From NCBI RefSeq assembly GCF_000416985.1, contig NZ_ATDL01000014.1, positions 310,001-374,000 on the forward strand: a stretch of DNA of 64,000 bases, in the 5' to 3' direction. This document shows, one piece after another, positions 53,973 to 62,883 of the stretch. Under the pieces are notes generated by a model that was given only the letters and a program-made list of their open reading frames with translations, searched no databases and was not told the origin of the DNA. Every line of letters begins with the position of its first letter. The stretch's first letter is position 1. The position numbers and the translations under genes are program-made. Source of the DNA: Sphingobacterium paucimobilis HER1398. GTDB taxonomy: Bacteria; Bacteroidota; Bacteroidia; Sphingobacteriales; Sphingobacteriaceae.

Positions 53973-55310
53973 ATGGATAAAGAAGAGTGTAAAGCGACTA
54001 AAGCGTGGGCATTATTGCCGTTGATAGCATTTGTATTAGTTTATTTTTCGATCTCCATCTATCTTCAGGATTTTTATGCCTTGCCTGTTCTTGTTGTTTT
54101 TATTCTCTGTCTGTTCATAGCCTTTCTTCAATATCCTAAAAAGCGGTTTTCCGATAAGCTCAAGCATTTTTCTATTGGTTCTGGCGATGAGAATATATTA
54201 GTAATGATTTTGATCTTTCTGTTGGCAGGTGCGTTCGGAGGTCTTTCCAATGCAATTGGTGCTATCTCTTCCACGGTGAACTTTGCCATAACTTATATTT
54301 CACCTCGTTTTATCATTACTGGTGTTTTTTTGATTTCTTGTTTTATCTCTGTTTCTCTAGGTACATCTGTAGGAACTATAGTCGCATTAGCTCCAATTGC
54401 GGTGGGTTTTGAAGAACATATTCCTGGAATAATGCCTTTGGCGTTAGCTGCTGTTGTAGGGGGAGCAATGTTTGGTGATAATTTGTCCTTTATTTCGGAT
54501 ACCACTATTGCTGCCACACGAACCCAAAATGTCGGAATGCGCGATAAATTTAAAGTGAACTTTGGGGTCGTGTTTCCGGTGGCGGTATTAGTTGCGGTGA
54601 TTTATTACTTTCTTGGAGCTCAGTTTGAACAACATATCCATACTTTGGAGGTGCAGGATTATGAATTGATTAAGATTGTTCCTTATTTCGTAGTCTTTGC
54701 TTTAGCTTTATTGGGGCTCCAGGTTATCTGGACATTAGGGATTGGAATATTGGTAGCGTTGTTTGTGGGAATATGGACTAATGAAGTTACTCTTTTAGAA
54801 AGTGTTTCTAGTATTAATACAGGGTTGGCAAGTATGTTTGAACTCAGTCTGCTGTGTTTAATTATAGGTGGCGTTGTTGGAATAATACGTTTTAACGGTG
54901 GTATTGATTATTTATTGAACACTGTTCTTCGGCGGATAAAATCGCCGAAAAGTGCAGAGTTAGGAATTGCTACATTAACAGCCATGGTGAATCTTGCACT
55001 CGCCAATAATACTATCACTATTGTTATTGTAGGACCTTTAGCTAAAGAGATTGGTGATAAATTCTCTTTGGATCCTAAGCGAGTGGCGAGTATTTTGGAT
55101 ACTACTTCTTGTTTTGTACAAGGAATTATTCCTTATGGAGCTCAGATTTTAGCCGCCTTAGCTGCTGCTGCTGTTTTAGAACAGGGCACAGGAAATGCAG
55201 GACTCTCTCCTTTCGAGTTGATACAATATTTATATTACCCGTTTTTGACCGGGTTAGCAACATTATTGTTCATATTTTTTTCTAGAACTAAAATGAATGT
55301 TAAGACCTAA
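53973..55310 (+). CDS. Na+/H+ antiporter, NhaC family
   Basis: This 445-aa integral membrane carrier expels Na+ in exchange for H+, or exchanges a related organic cation. About 11 hydrophobic helices; conserved-type stretches are GAFGGLSNAIGAISSTVNF, SVSLGTSVGTIVALAPIAVG, GGAMFGDNLSFISDTTIAA (about 166-184, hallmark Asp pair) and MVNLALANNTITIVIVGPLA. Following the Na+-dependent AGCS importer, it could recycle sodium, an inference from context. Length is typical. Confidence 0.88.
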   Translation: MDKEECKATKAWALLPLIAFVLVYFSISIYLQDFYALPVLVVFILCLFIAFLQYPKKRFSDKLKHFSIGSGDENILVMILIFLLAGAFGGLSNAIGAISSTVNFAITYISPRFIITGVFLISCFISVSLGTSVGTIVALAPIAVGFEEHIPGIMPLALAAVVGGAMFGDNLSFISDTTIAATRTQNVGMRDKFKVNFGVVFPVAVLVAVIYYFLGAQFEQHIHTLEVQDYELIKIVPYFVVFALALLGLQVIWTLGIGILVALFVGIWTNEVTLLESVSSINTGLASMFELSLLCLIIGGVVGIIRFNGGIDYLLNTVLRRIKSPKSAELGIATLTAMVNLALANNTITIVIVGPLAKEIGDKFSLDPKRVASILDTTSCFVQGIIPYGAQILAALAAAAVLEQGTGNAGLSPFELIQYLYYPFLTGLATLLFIFFSRTKMNVKT

Positions 55311-55360
55311 ATAATAAAAAAGGGGAACTTTGAAAAGCTCCCCTTTTTTATTATTTAGGT
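55305..55360. terminator. Bidirectional palindromic terminator
   Basis: Outer arms ACCTAAATAATAAAAAAGGGG and complement, with a central loop at about 55327-55338; lies between convergent nhaC-like and purH genes and includes the nhaC-like stop codon. Confidence 0.87.
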
Positions 55361-55373
55361 GTCTAGAAACATA

Positions 55374-56900
55374 TTAATGTTTAAAATGTCTCACGCCTGT
55401 TGTTACCATAGCTATGCCTTTTTCATTGGCCATGTCTATTGATAGTTGATCTTTGATGGAGCCCCCTGGTTGTAATACTGCTGCGATTCCAGCTTCCGAA
55501 GCAATCTCTACGCAATCAGGGAAAGGGAAGAAAGCATCAGATGCCATGGAAGAACCCTTTAGGTCAAACCCAAAAGCATTAGCTTTTTCAATAGCTTGTT
55601 TTAACGCATCAACGCGTGATGTTTGACCTACTCCTGAGGAGATCAGTGTGCCATTTTTTGCAAATACAATGGTGTTGGACTTGGTGTGTTTTACAATTTT
55701 ATTAGCAAAGAACAAATCTTCTAATTGTTCCGATGTAGGAGCGGTATTGGTCACCGTGGTCATTTGTGACGGACCTTCTACGGTGTTGTCTTTGTCTTGT
55801 AAAATTACTCCATTTAATAGAGTCTTGAATTGCTGGCTTGGCAACTTAATATCTTTACGACGTAGAATGATTCTGTTTTTCTTTTCAGTAAGGGTGCTGA
55901 TAGCCTCTTCTGTATAATCTGGTGCAATTAATACTTCAAAGAATAAATTGTTGATTTCTTTTGCAGTATCGGCATCCACGGTGCCGTTTGTGATTAATAC
56001 GCCTCCGAAAGCAGATACAGGATCGCAAGCTAGCGCATCTATCCAAGCTTGTTTTACAGTTGGACGAGAAGCTACACCACAGGCATTCGTATGTTTTAAT
56101 ATGGCGAAGGTAGTCTCTTGGAATTCATCTACAATAGCAACAGCTGCATCGACATCTACTAGATTGTTGTAAGAGAGTTCTTTGCCATTTAGTTTATCAA
56201 ACATAGCTTCCAAGTTACCGAAAAAGATACCTTTTTGGTGCGGGTTTTCTCCATAACGTAGCACCTGTGCTTGTTGTTCAGATTGCTTGAAAACCTCTAG
56301 TGGTTCAGTTTGATTGAAATAATTGAATATTGCTGTGTCGTAGTGCGAAGATGTATTGAACGCACGTTTAGCAAACGATTTACGTTGTTCTAAGCTGGTT
56401 GTTCCTTCTTGATTAGCCAGTATTTCTTCCAGTTCTTTGTAGTCATTTTTAGAGGATATAATAACTACATCGTTGAAGTTTTTCGCTGCTGCACGGATTA
56501 AAGAGATACCGCCGATATCGATTTTTTCGATGATATCTTCGTCAGATGCTCCAGAAGCTACTGTTTCTTCAAACGGATAGAGATCCACGATGACCAAGTC
56601 AATCTCTGGAATTTCAAATTGTTCCAATTGCTTTTTGTCATCTTCTAATGGACGACGAGACAAAATACCTCCAAATATTTTAGGATGTAAAGTCTTAACA
56701 CGACCGCCAAGAATGGAAGGGTAGCTTGTTAAATCTTCAACACGCTCTACGTCAACTCCTAAATCACGGATAAAAGCTTCCGTACCGCCTGTAGAGTAGA
56801 AAGTAACTCCGTATTTGTTTAAAAGTTGGATAAGAGGTGCAAGGTTGTCTTTGTAATAAACAGAGACTAATGCGTTTTTGATCTTAACAGGATGATTCAT
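55374..56900 (-). CDS. purH: Bifunctional AICAR formyltransferase/IMP cyclohydrolase
   Basis: PurH performs the last two steps of purine synthesis to IMP. The 508-aa protein has an N-terminal IMP cyclohydrolase domain (about 1-190: ALVSVYYKDNL, STGGTEAFIRDLG, GGRVKTLHPKIFGGIL) and a C-terminal formyltransferase domain (about 195-508: LRYGENPHQKG, LKHTNACGVA with the catalytic Lys-His, and SDAFFPFPD). The leader has a TACCTTTG -7 box and a CTTTCC/GGAAAG hairpin (about 56927-56970). purN, an earlier step, lies upstream on the same strand. Confidence 0.97.
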   Translation of the reverse strand: MNHPVKIKNALVSVYYKDNLAPLIQLLNKYGVTFYSTGGTEAFIRDLGVDVERVEDLTSYPSILGGRVKTLHPKIFGGILSRRPLEDDKKQLEQFEIPEIDLVIVDLYPFEETVASGASDEDIIEKIDIGGISLIRAAAKNFNDVVIISSKNDYKELEEILANQEGTTSLEQRKSFAKRAFNTSSHYDTAIFNYFNQTEPLEVFKQSEQQAQVLRYGENPHQKGIFFGNLEAMFDKLNGKELSYNNLVDVDAAVAIVDEFQETTFAILKHTNACGVASRPTVKQAWIDALACDPVSAFGGVLITNGTVDADTAKEINNLFFEVLIAPDYTEEAISTLTEKKNRIILRRKDIKLPSQQFKTLLNGVILQDKDNTVEGPSQMTTVTNTAPTSEQLEDLFFANKIVKHTKSNTIVFAKNGTLISSGVGQTSRVDALKQAIEKANAFGFDLKGSSMASDAFFPFPDCVEIASEAGIAAVLQPGGSIKDQLSIDMANEKGIAMVTTGVRHFKH

Positions 56901-56985
56901 TGTTTTTTTTCTGAAAGTGTCAGTCTTTCCATCATCTCGAATGTGTTGTGCACGAGAGGAACGGAAAGATTTAATTTAAAGTTGC

Positions 56986-56993
56986 AAAGGTAC
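56986..56993 (-). promoter_or_regulatory. -7 box of purH (approximate position)
   Basis: TACCTTTG on the minus strand, giving a leader of about 80 nt. Within the leader, CTTTCC and GGAAAG (about 56927-56970) pair around a CTCG/CGAG inner stem. Confidence 0.4.
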
Positions 56994-57086
56994 AAAATTA
57001 AGTGTTTAATCCCTATGCTTGTGAAGTAATTAAAGGAGAAAAAGAAATAAGCACTATATGACTATAGGCAAGGAAGGAGAAGGTGA

Positions 57087-57125
57087 TTAAGGAGCGCTCA
57101 ATTACTGAAAATAAGCGCTCCTTAA
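57087..57125. repeat. 12-bp inverted repeat between purN and purH
   Basis: TTAAGGAGCGCT (57087-57098) and AGCGCTCCTTAA (57114-57125) are perfect arms around a 15-nt loop. There is no T run on either strand, so it is not a standard terminator for purN. Confidence 0.55.
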
Positions 57126-57133
57126 GCTGTAGT

Positions 57134-57709
57134 TTAATTGTATTTTTTGATTAGTCCTTCTAGGACTTTAGGGTAGTGCAAATGCTCTAACTGTTGGCCG
57201 TTGAACTTTAATATTTCTAAGGTGTCTCCCTTTTCGACACGGAATCTTCCTTGATATATAATTTCCCCGTCGTCAAAGTTTTCATTGACGAAATGTATGG
57301 TTATGCCATGTTCCTCATCTCCAGCTGCTAATACCGCTTTATGTACGCGGTCTCCATACATTCCTTTTCCTCCATGCTTGGGCAAAAGGCTTGGATGGAT
57401 ATTAATGATTTTGTTTGGAAAGGCGTTTAATAAATTTTGAGGCACAAGCCAAAGGAATCCAGCTAGAACGACTAAGTCTATTTCTAGTCTTTTTAGTAAA
57501 GAAACAATTTCATCTGTTTGATAAAAGTCATGCCTATCAAAAACGTGTGATGGAATTTCAAAATTATCGGCCCGTTGTAAAACATAGGCTTCTGGATTGT
57601 TACTTAATACTAAAGCGACTTCCGCATCATCAGAGTACTTAAAATGTTCCATTATCTTTTGTGCATTGGAACCTGAACCCGAAGCAAAAATTGCTATTCT
57701 TTTTTTCAT
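57134..57709 (-). CDS. purN: Phosphoribosylglycinamide formyltransferase
   Basis: PurN transfers a formyl group from 10-formyl-THF to GAR, the third step of purine synthesis. The 191-aa protein has FASGSGSNAQKIMEHF, VVLAGFLWLVP, INIHPSLLPKHGGKGMYG (catalytic Asn and His), and EEHGITIHFVNENFDDGEII with the essential Asp. It is the same pathway and strand as purH but separated by 233 bp containing a promoter and an inverted repeat, so separate control is likely. A TAAGTTTG -7 box lies about 60 nt upstream. Confidence 0.96.
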   Translation of the reverse strand: MKKRIAIFASGSGSNAQKIMEHFKYSDDAEVALVLSNNPEAYVLQRADNFEIPSHVFDRHDFYQTDEIVSLLKRLEIDLVVLAGFLWLVPQNLLNAFPNKIINIHPSLLPKHGGKGMYGDRVHKAVLAAGDEEHGITIHFVNENFDDGEIIYQGRFRVEKGDTLEILKFNGQQLEHLHYPKVLEGLIKKYN

Positions 57710-57836
57710 GGAATAAATTGTTCTTTAACGTATTGATGCAGTTATCTGTGTAAATATCCCAAACTTAACTAAAAATCTTGGTATTTGCGGTATTGTGTCG
57801 AAAAAATGAGTTTGTCATCGTCAGCACTTGATCGTA

Positions 57837-59267
57837 TTACTTAGATTCTATAACGGTATTCAATATTTTTCGGCTTATTTCATCAACAGACAGTGCTGAA
57901 TTAGCTAAGACTATAATCGCTGATTTGGTATCCGGAACTATCGCAATAAATGTTGAGCTTCCGCCGGTTCCACCATTGTGCCAGTATTGTACCACATCGT
58001 TTACCATATTCATATGCCAAGCCAAGCCTATATCGGTAGAAGGAGGAAGATAGTAGGTGAATTGTCTGGTAAGGGCAAGTGCTTGTTCCAATGGGGCCTC
58101 TGGCATCTTGAACTGAATTTGAATAAATCGAAGCATATCTGCTATTGTCGATTTTAGCCCACCTGCACCGACAAATGCCTGCCATTGCCATACAGGGACT
58201 TCTGTCCCTGTAGCGCTGTAGACTTTAGTAATCTGTTGTGTTTTAGGATTTACTTTTTCTAAAGTATTGGATAGGCTTAGTGGAGTCGTTATAATATCAG
58301 CGACACATTGGGTGTAAGACTTTTTCGAAATAATAGAAATAAGCTCGCCCAATAAGGCGAACCCCGTATTGCTGTATTCGAATCTATCACCAGAGATGAC
58401 GTCTAGATGTATGTTTTTTAAATAAGAAAATAGCTCTTTACGGCTATACTGTGCGTAGGGATCTGATGCCGAAAATTTAGTGGATTTCTCCAGATTGTCG
58501 GGCAACCTGGGTAATCCTGAAGTATGGTTGGCTAATTGTTTAAAAGTTATTTGTTGTAGATATTGATTTTGAGCAACGGAATCGGGCAAGTACTTCGAGA
58601 TTGTATCCTCTAGTGTTATTATGTTTTTGTCTACTAAGTCCGCTAGAAGTGTCGCTGTAAATATTTTGGTGATTGAGCCTAATTCAAATAAGGTGTTTTC
58701 TTTTGGTAAAGAAAGTGAATCACCTTTGACAGTCTCTCCATAATAGAACGTGTTTGTTTTTCCGTTGTGGATTACGCCGACTGCTAGCGCTTGTGCATTT
58801 TTCTGTTGTATATAGGTCCGTGCTACAGAGTCGATATACTCGTCAAGAGCATTGTTTTTCTGCACAACGGACTTTATGTTTTCCTTTTTTTCTGTACTGA
58901 TCTCTTGGTCTTTGATTTCAAATAAATCGAAATGAAAAGTACTGTCTGTTTTTAAGTATAAGGAGGCTTTCTTTTTGTCTAACGTTATGTTGTACCCTGC
59001 TACGCCTTGATGGTATGTTGCAGGAATCGCCTCTTTTATTTGTCCGAAATTATAAAAGTACTGTAATGCCATTGCTAAGCTTTGGGGCGAAATGTTTTTT
59101 TGAAAGTTAGGCGTGGCCATCGCATATATAGAATCGGTCTGTTGGGTGTTGAAAAAATACTCTATCCTATTGTAGACTTGTCTGTTGCTTATTTCAGCTG
59201 TTGATTGGCTCCAAGCATTGGTACTATAGCATAGTATAATTAATAGATATAAGACATATTTGATCAT
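57837..59267 (-). CDS. Secreted serine hydrolase, class C beta-lactamase fold, with N-terminal DUF3887-like domain
   Basis: The 476-aa protein has a signal peptide (about 1-20), an N-terminal alpha+beta domain (about 25-120) like the DUF3887 domains found before such hydrolases, and a beta-lactamase/DD-peptidase fold (about 135-476). Active-site motifs: SITK (SxxK) in ELGSITKIFTATLLADL, YSN in FEYSNTGFALLGEL, and HNG (KTG equivalent) in YWHNGGTGGSS. It may be a D-amino-acid peptidase or esterase; antibiotic hydrolysis cannot be inferred. It lies 26 nt beyond the LytTR regulator gene and may be part of that operon. Confidence 0.85.
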   Translation of the reverse strand: MIKYVLYLLIILCYSTNAWSQSTAEISNRQVYNRIEYFFNTQQTDSIYAMATPNFQKNISPQSLAMALQYFYNFGQIKEAIPATYHQGVAGYNITLDKKKASLYLKTDSTFHFDLFEIKDQEISTEKKENIKSVVQKNNALDEYIDSVARTYIQQKNAQALAVGVIHNGKTNTFYYGETVKGDSLSLPKENTLFELGSITKIFTATLLADLVDKNIITLEDTISKYLPDSVAQNQYLQQITFKQLANHTSGLPRLPDNLEKSTKFSASDPYAQYSRKELFSYLKNIHLDVISGDRFEYSNTGFALLGELISIISKKSYTQCVADIITTPLSLSNTLEKVNPKTQQITKVYSATGTEVPVWQWQAFVGAGGLKSTIADMLRFIQIQFKMPEAPLEQALALTRQFTYYLPPSTDIGLAWHMNMVNDVVQYWHNGGTGGSSTFIAIVPDTKSAIIVLANSALSVDEISRKILNTVIESK

Positions 59268-59292
59268 GCTACAAAGCTACGAAATCAACGAG

Positions 59293-60030
59293 TTATAATC
59301 CAATTGTTTGTTTTAGACGTGCGTATCCTGATTTGCTTATATTCACTTTATCGCCATTTAAGAGTATTCCCCTATAGCTTTCTTTTTCCATAGGTTCAAT
59401 TTTAGCAAGTTGATCCACTTTAATAATAAAAGATCGGTGCACACGAACGAATTGTTTGGAATCCAGTTGTTTTTCAAAAGAAGACATGGTTTTGTTCTTG
59501 AGAAACATTCCTTCTTTGGTGTGAATTTTCACATAGTCATCGTATGCTTCCAGATATATTACTTGCTGTACAGGGATCAATTTGATTTGTGTTCCATTTT
59601 TAACAACAATGCGCTCGAGAATTTCTTCTTCGACTTCTTCTTGGAGGTTCTTGATGGTTTTTTGCGTCTGTGCTGTTCCATGTGCATTTCTGAATTTTTG
59701 TAGCGCTAATTTAAATCTATCCTCTGATATAGGTTTTAGAAGATAGTCAACGGCCGACTTTTCAAATGCCTTGATGGCAAATTCTTCAAAGGCAGTAGTA
59801 AATATAATATGTGGTAACTCATCCAATATCTCTAACATTTCGAAGCCTGTGAGTTTAGGCATCTGAATATCTAGAAAAACCAGGTCTGGTCGATGTTGTT
59901 GGATTGCTTTTGCACCCTCAAATCCATCCCCGCATTCGGCGATAACTTGTATGTCACCTTCATTCTGTAGATATCCCTGGATGATCATGCGAGCGAGTGG
60001 CTCGTCATCGATAATAATTGCTTTAATCAT
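59293..60030 (-). CDS. LytTR family response regulator
   Basis: The 245-aa response regulator has a receiver domain (about 1-120: IIDDEPLARM, phospho-acceptor Asp in PDLVFLDIQMPKLTGFEML, TTAFEEFAIKAF, LLKPI) and a LytTR DNA-binding domain (about 140-245: KNGTQIKLIPVQQVIYLEAY, KQFVRVHRSFIIKVDQL). Its start overlaps the end of the histidine kinase gene by 8 nt, so the two are a translationally coupled pair. Targets are unknown; related systems control envelope genes. Confidence 0.93.
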   Translation of the reverse strand: MIKAIIIDDEPLARMIIQGYLQNEGDIQVIAECGDGFEGAKAIQQHRPDLVFLDIQMPKLTGFEMLEILDELPHIIFTTAFEEFAIKAFEKSAVDYLLKPISEDRFKLALQKFRNAHGTAQTQKTIKNLQEEVEEEILERIVVKNGTQIKLIPVQQVIYLEAYDDYVKIHTKEGMFLKNKTMSSFEKQLDSKQFVRVHRSFIIKVDQLAKIEPMEKESYRGILLNGDKVNISKSGYARLKQTIGL

Positions 60031-61069
60031 GTTGAGGTATTTTTATAATTGCTGTGAATTTATTTTCTGTCTTTCTAACACTTAATAAATCGGTTCGTCC
60101 GTAGATTAGAAAGAGCCGACGTTGTATACTGGTCAGACCGAAGCCTGTGCCTTTTGCGTTGTAAAATTGGTCCGAATCGTAGGGGTTGGTGATTTCAATA
60201 GTCAACATATGCAACTCCAGACTGATGTTTGTCTCGATGAGTACGTCTCCCGTGACGTTGTAGAGGCCATGTTTGATTGCATTTTCCATTAGAGGTTGGA
60301 CAATCATGCTCGGCACTTTGGCCGATAGAACTTCTTCAGGATAGTTGAAAGTGGTGTTGAGACGATGGCCAAATCTGACTTTTTCGATTTCAAGGTAAAG
60401 TTCCAGATGTTTGATTTCATCGGCTAATTGTATTAATTGTTTATCGTCTTTTCGTAAGGTCCCTCTTAAGAAATCGGATAATTGAAACGTCATTTTTTTT
60501 GCCAAGTCTGGTTTTACTGTAATCAGTGCGATTATAGAATTTAAACTGTTGAATAAGAAATGGGGTTGGAGTTGCTGCCTTAGGTTATAGAGTTCGGCGT
60601 CTCGTACGAGTTTCTCAGATTCTTCCTTTCGCTTTTTGTTCTCCTTATATTCTTCCTGTATGTTCCAAAAAATATTGATGATCATGACGCACACAAGCAG
60701 TAGAAAGTTGATGATAAATCGATAAGGTAAGCGTTCGTAAAAATGATTGATAGAGGTGCTGTCAAAAAAACGAGTGAGTGAAAAAATCGAAATACCTAAA
60801 CTCAATATTGTTAAAAGAATACATATTATAGTAATTTTTAGGTATTGATTTTTTTTGGGCATATAAAACTGCATAGAGCTAAATATAAGGTAACAGCAGG
60901 CTGTTATTGCTAAGGCTCCAATTGCTGGTTCCATTGGATTTACTTTAAGTGGATGAAACTCCCACCATAGTAGAAAGTAAGAGACTAGAAAATATAGAAC
61001 AAATATGGTCCATGAGCTGATGTGGATCAGCATGTTTTTTGACTTTAATTTAAATAGTGCCGATGCCAT
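60023..61069 (-). CDS. LytS-type sensor histidine kinase
   Basis: The 348-aa membrane kinase has four hydrophobic segments in the first 140 residues, a short coiled coil, then the His_kinase domain (PF06580) with phospho-acceptor His in LRQQLQPHFLFNSLNS (about 164-179) and an ATPase domain with VQPLMENAIKHGL and GTGFGLTSIQRRL. It has no periplasmic sensor domain, so sensing may occur in the membrane or via the LiaF-like protein 9 nt upstream. It overlaps the LytTR regulator by 8 nt. Confidence 0.93.
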   Translation of the reverse strand: MASALFKLKSKNMLIHISSWTIFVLYFLVSYFLLWWEFHPLKVNPMEPAIGALAITACCYLIFSSMQFYMPKKNQYLKITIICILLTILSLGISIFSLTRFFDSTSINHFYERLPYRFIINFLLLVCVMIINIFWNIQEEYKENKKRKEESEKLVRDAELYNLRQQLQPHFLFNSLNSIIALITVKPDLAKKMTFQLSDFLRGTLRKDDKQLIQLADEIKHLELYLEIEKVRFGHRLNTTFNYPEEVLSAKVPSMIVQPLMENAIKHGLYNVTGDVLIETNISLELHMLTIEITNPYDSDQFYNAKGTGFGLTSIQRRLFLIYGRTDLLSVRKTENKFTAIIKIPQHD

Positions 61070-61078
61070 TGCTGTGTA

Positions 61079-61963
61079 CTAGCTGTTTTTTATAGTCAGA
61101 CTTCCAAAAATTGAGGTGCCTGTAATGAAAAGTTTTTTGTTTTCATCAAAAGCATGATTGATGATCACGCGTCTGTCATCATTCTCACTCAGGATGGATG
61201 AAACAGAAGGTGATACCATCCAGTGTGGGGGCACAATTATCTTTGTGCTTCCAAATAGTTGAAAGACATCAATTACAATCGGTTGATTGAGATCCGCTTG
61301 CAGTAGATTGACTTCAGTGCTTCCAAAAATATTGGTCATTGTGCCTCCTAAGAAATTTTTGGATAAAACTATTTTCTTAGCACTCCCAAATATGGAATCA
61401 ATTTTTAAATAATTTTCAGCATAATAATAGCTATTTCGATGGGCATCCTGATAATTGCTGTTTTGTTCTTGAGAACCGAAGTTTTTAGCATCTTGAGCAG
61501 AAGATTCTTGTGATGCGCCAGGGACAGACAAATCAATGACTCTTTTGTCCCAGTCAAATTCGTCTGTGGGGTGAGGTGGATCTGCTGGTGGAGGCGTTGG
61601 TATTTCTGGCGCTTTACGATTTCTATTGACAATAAATATACCCAAAACAATAGCTATAGCCGGGATGAGTATTTTCCCTGGATTGAATCCAATCATATCT
61701 TTCAAAAGAAATATTCCTCCAATGGTAATTAAGATAATCGATGACTTTTTTTGAAACTTGGAATTAACGCCAATAACAACACCAATAATAATGAGTATCA
61801 TCTGCCATCCAAATATCCACCGCGGAAATAGATAGCCAAAATCTAAGTTTTTTAATAATAGAAAAAAACCAAACAATATAATTATGGCCCCCACCATGGT
61901 GGAACTCTTATTGTTATTTGGTGGAAGTACGGGCTTCTGTTGCATCTTCTCTCTTGTTTCCAT
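61079..61963 (-). CDS. LiaF-like transmembrane protein
   Basis: The 294-aa protein has four hydrophobic segments (about 22-110), a proline-rich linker and a C-terminal repeat-rich beta domain with three IFGS/LFGS modules (DSIFGSAKKIVLSKN, NIFGSTEVNLL, QLFGSTKIIVP, SIFGSLTIKNS) as in LiaF/DUF2154 proteins. LiaF inhibits a sensor kinase in Firmicutes, and here a kinase/regulator pair follows. The frame opens at 61996, but TATCTTTG (61984-61991) lies there, so I take the ATG at 61963. Function as a kinase modulator is inferred. Confidence 0.82.
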   Translation of the reverse strand: METREKMQQKPVLPPNNNKSSTMVGAIIILFGFFLLLKNLDFGYLFPRWIFGWQMILIIIGVVIGVNSKFQKKSSIILITIGGIFLLKDMIGFNPGKILIPAIAIVLGIFIVNRNRKAPEIPTPPPADPPHPTDEFDWDKRVIDLSVPGASQESSAQDAKNFGSQEQNSNYQDAHRNSYYYAENYLKIDSIFGSAKKIVLSKNFLGGTMTNIFGSTEVNLLQADLNQPIVIDVFQLFGSTKIIVPPHWMVSPSVSSILSENDDRRVIINHAFDENKKLFITGTSIFGSLTIKNS

Positions 61964-61983
61964 TTTGTTTTTTTTATCTATTT

Positions 61984-61991
61984 CAAAGATA
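61984..61991 (-). promoter_or_regulatory. -7 box of the LiaF-like/LytS/LytTR operon
   Basis: TATCTTTG on the minus strand, 20 nt before the chosen ATG at 61963; the -33 element is weak. Confidence 0.5.
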
Positions 61992-62211
61992 ATCATAGCG
62001 CTTATAGGAATTTACTTCTATTAGGTATATGATTTCCTCTGTTCGGTAAATGGCTTTATTTAGTCGGTGAAAATACCATACTTCTTAATGGAATTAAAAT
62101 AAAGTGATAAAAAAAATAATTTTTTCAATAAAATTTGGATGTTTAAAATTAATTATTATATATTTATGGAATTAAAAAATAGGATTTAAACTTAAATACT
62201 TAACTAGACTA

Positions 62212-62550
62212 ATGGGAGATTTTGAAAACAAAGAGCGTGAAGAAGTATTTTCAAAAAAGGTGAGAGCTGGAAAACGTACTTATTTTTTTGATGTAAAAGC
62301 GACGCGATCAAATGATTACTATGTGACTATCACTGAGAGCAAGAAGCGTTTTGAAGATGGTCAATTTATCAAACACAAAATATTCTTGTATAAAGAAGAT
62401 TTTGAGAAATTTGCAGAAGGACTGACAGAGGTGGTGGATTACATCAAATCAAATCAAGAGGTTGTTGAGAAGAGATATGAGCCTAGTCAAGATGATTCTG
62501 CTTACGAAAGTAATGAAGAGTTGGTAGAGAAAGATAACTATTCTTTCTAA
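62212..62550 (+). CDS. DUF3276 / PUR-alpha-like nucleic-acid-binding protein
   Basis: The 112-aa protein has one PUR repeat fold (about 8-85): EEVFSKKVRAGKRTYFFDVK, YYVTITESKKRF, and HKIFLYKEDFEKFAEGL, followed by an acidic tail. Bacterial PUR-alpha proteins bind single-stranded DNA or RNA; the Bacteroidota family is DUF3276. The 215-bp upstream region is very A+T-rich and holds a TTTG-N21-TATATTTA-like promoter near 62137-62167. A terminator follows, so it is monocistronic. Confidence 0.9.
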   Translation: MGDFENKEREEVFSKKVRAGKRTYFFDVKATRSNDYYVTITESKKRFEDGQFIKHKIFLYKEDFEKFAEGLTEVVDYIKSNQEVVEKRYEPSQDDSAYESNEELVEKDNYSF

Positions 62551-62573
62551 ACCTTTACTTTTTATGTTATAAT

Positions 62574-62602
62574 GAGCCACTTTTGTAAAGTGGCTTTTTC
62601 TG
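62574..62602 (+). terminator. Intrinsic terminator after the DUF3276 gene
   Basis: A 10-bp stem (GAGCCACTTT/AAAGTGGCTT, one G-T) with loop TGT followed by a T run. Confidence 0.85.
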
Positions 62603-62695
62603 TGTTTAACTAGCAGGATTTATGTTGGTGAAACAGGATGTTGATACTACTTCTGTTGAATTTAGTGAAAAGCTGTGAATATGTTACACCGCTGC

Positions 62696-62727
62696 TTGCA
62701 AAAGAAATGCACTATTTCCTATTTTCG
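62696..62727 (+). promoter_or_regulatory. Promoter of the DPP IV gene
   Basis: TTG (62696-62698), a 21-nt spacer and TATTTTCG (62720-62727). The start would be near 62731, leaving a leader of about 190 nt. Confidence 0.5.
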
Positions 62728-62756
62728 TAAAAACTATTTTTGACTTTATTTAGTAA

Positions 62757-62883
62757 TCCAGCTAATTCGCAAATTGCGGAACCAGAAATAATCAGGTGAT
62801 GACCGTAAGCTAGCGGTACTGATAGGAATGCATCTAATATCCATATGTTATGGGGTTATAGATGTTATTATGGTAAAGCTGGA
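62757..62883 (+). promoter_or_regulatory. Candidate structured leader RNA
   Basis: TCCAGCT (62757-62763) and AGCTGGA (62877-62883) pair as a closing stem of 7 bp around about 113 nt. Inside are TTCGC/GCGGA (62766-62770/62776-62780), an ACCG/CGGT stem (about 62802-62817) and an ATCTA/TAGAT stem (about 62832-62863). I cannot match it to a known riboswitch class. The rest of 62603-62756 holds only the promoter and an 18-codon reading frame of no support. Confidence 0.4.

Noticed and set aside
61964-61996. Longer start for the LiaF-like protein
   Set aside because: The promoter box TATCTTTG overlaps it; the extra residues add nothing recognisable.
62790-62830. Fluoride-type or hammerhead-type motif in the DPP IV leader
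   Set aside because: GGTGATGACCG and CTGATAGG look partly similar, but the required pairings and conserved bases of either class are not present.
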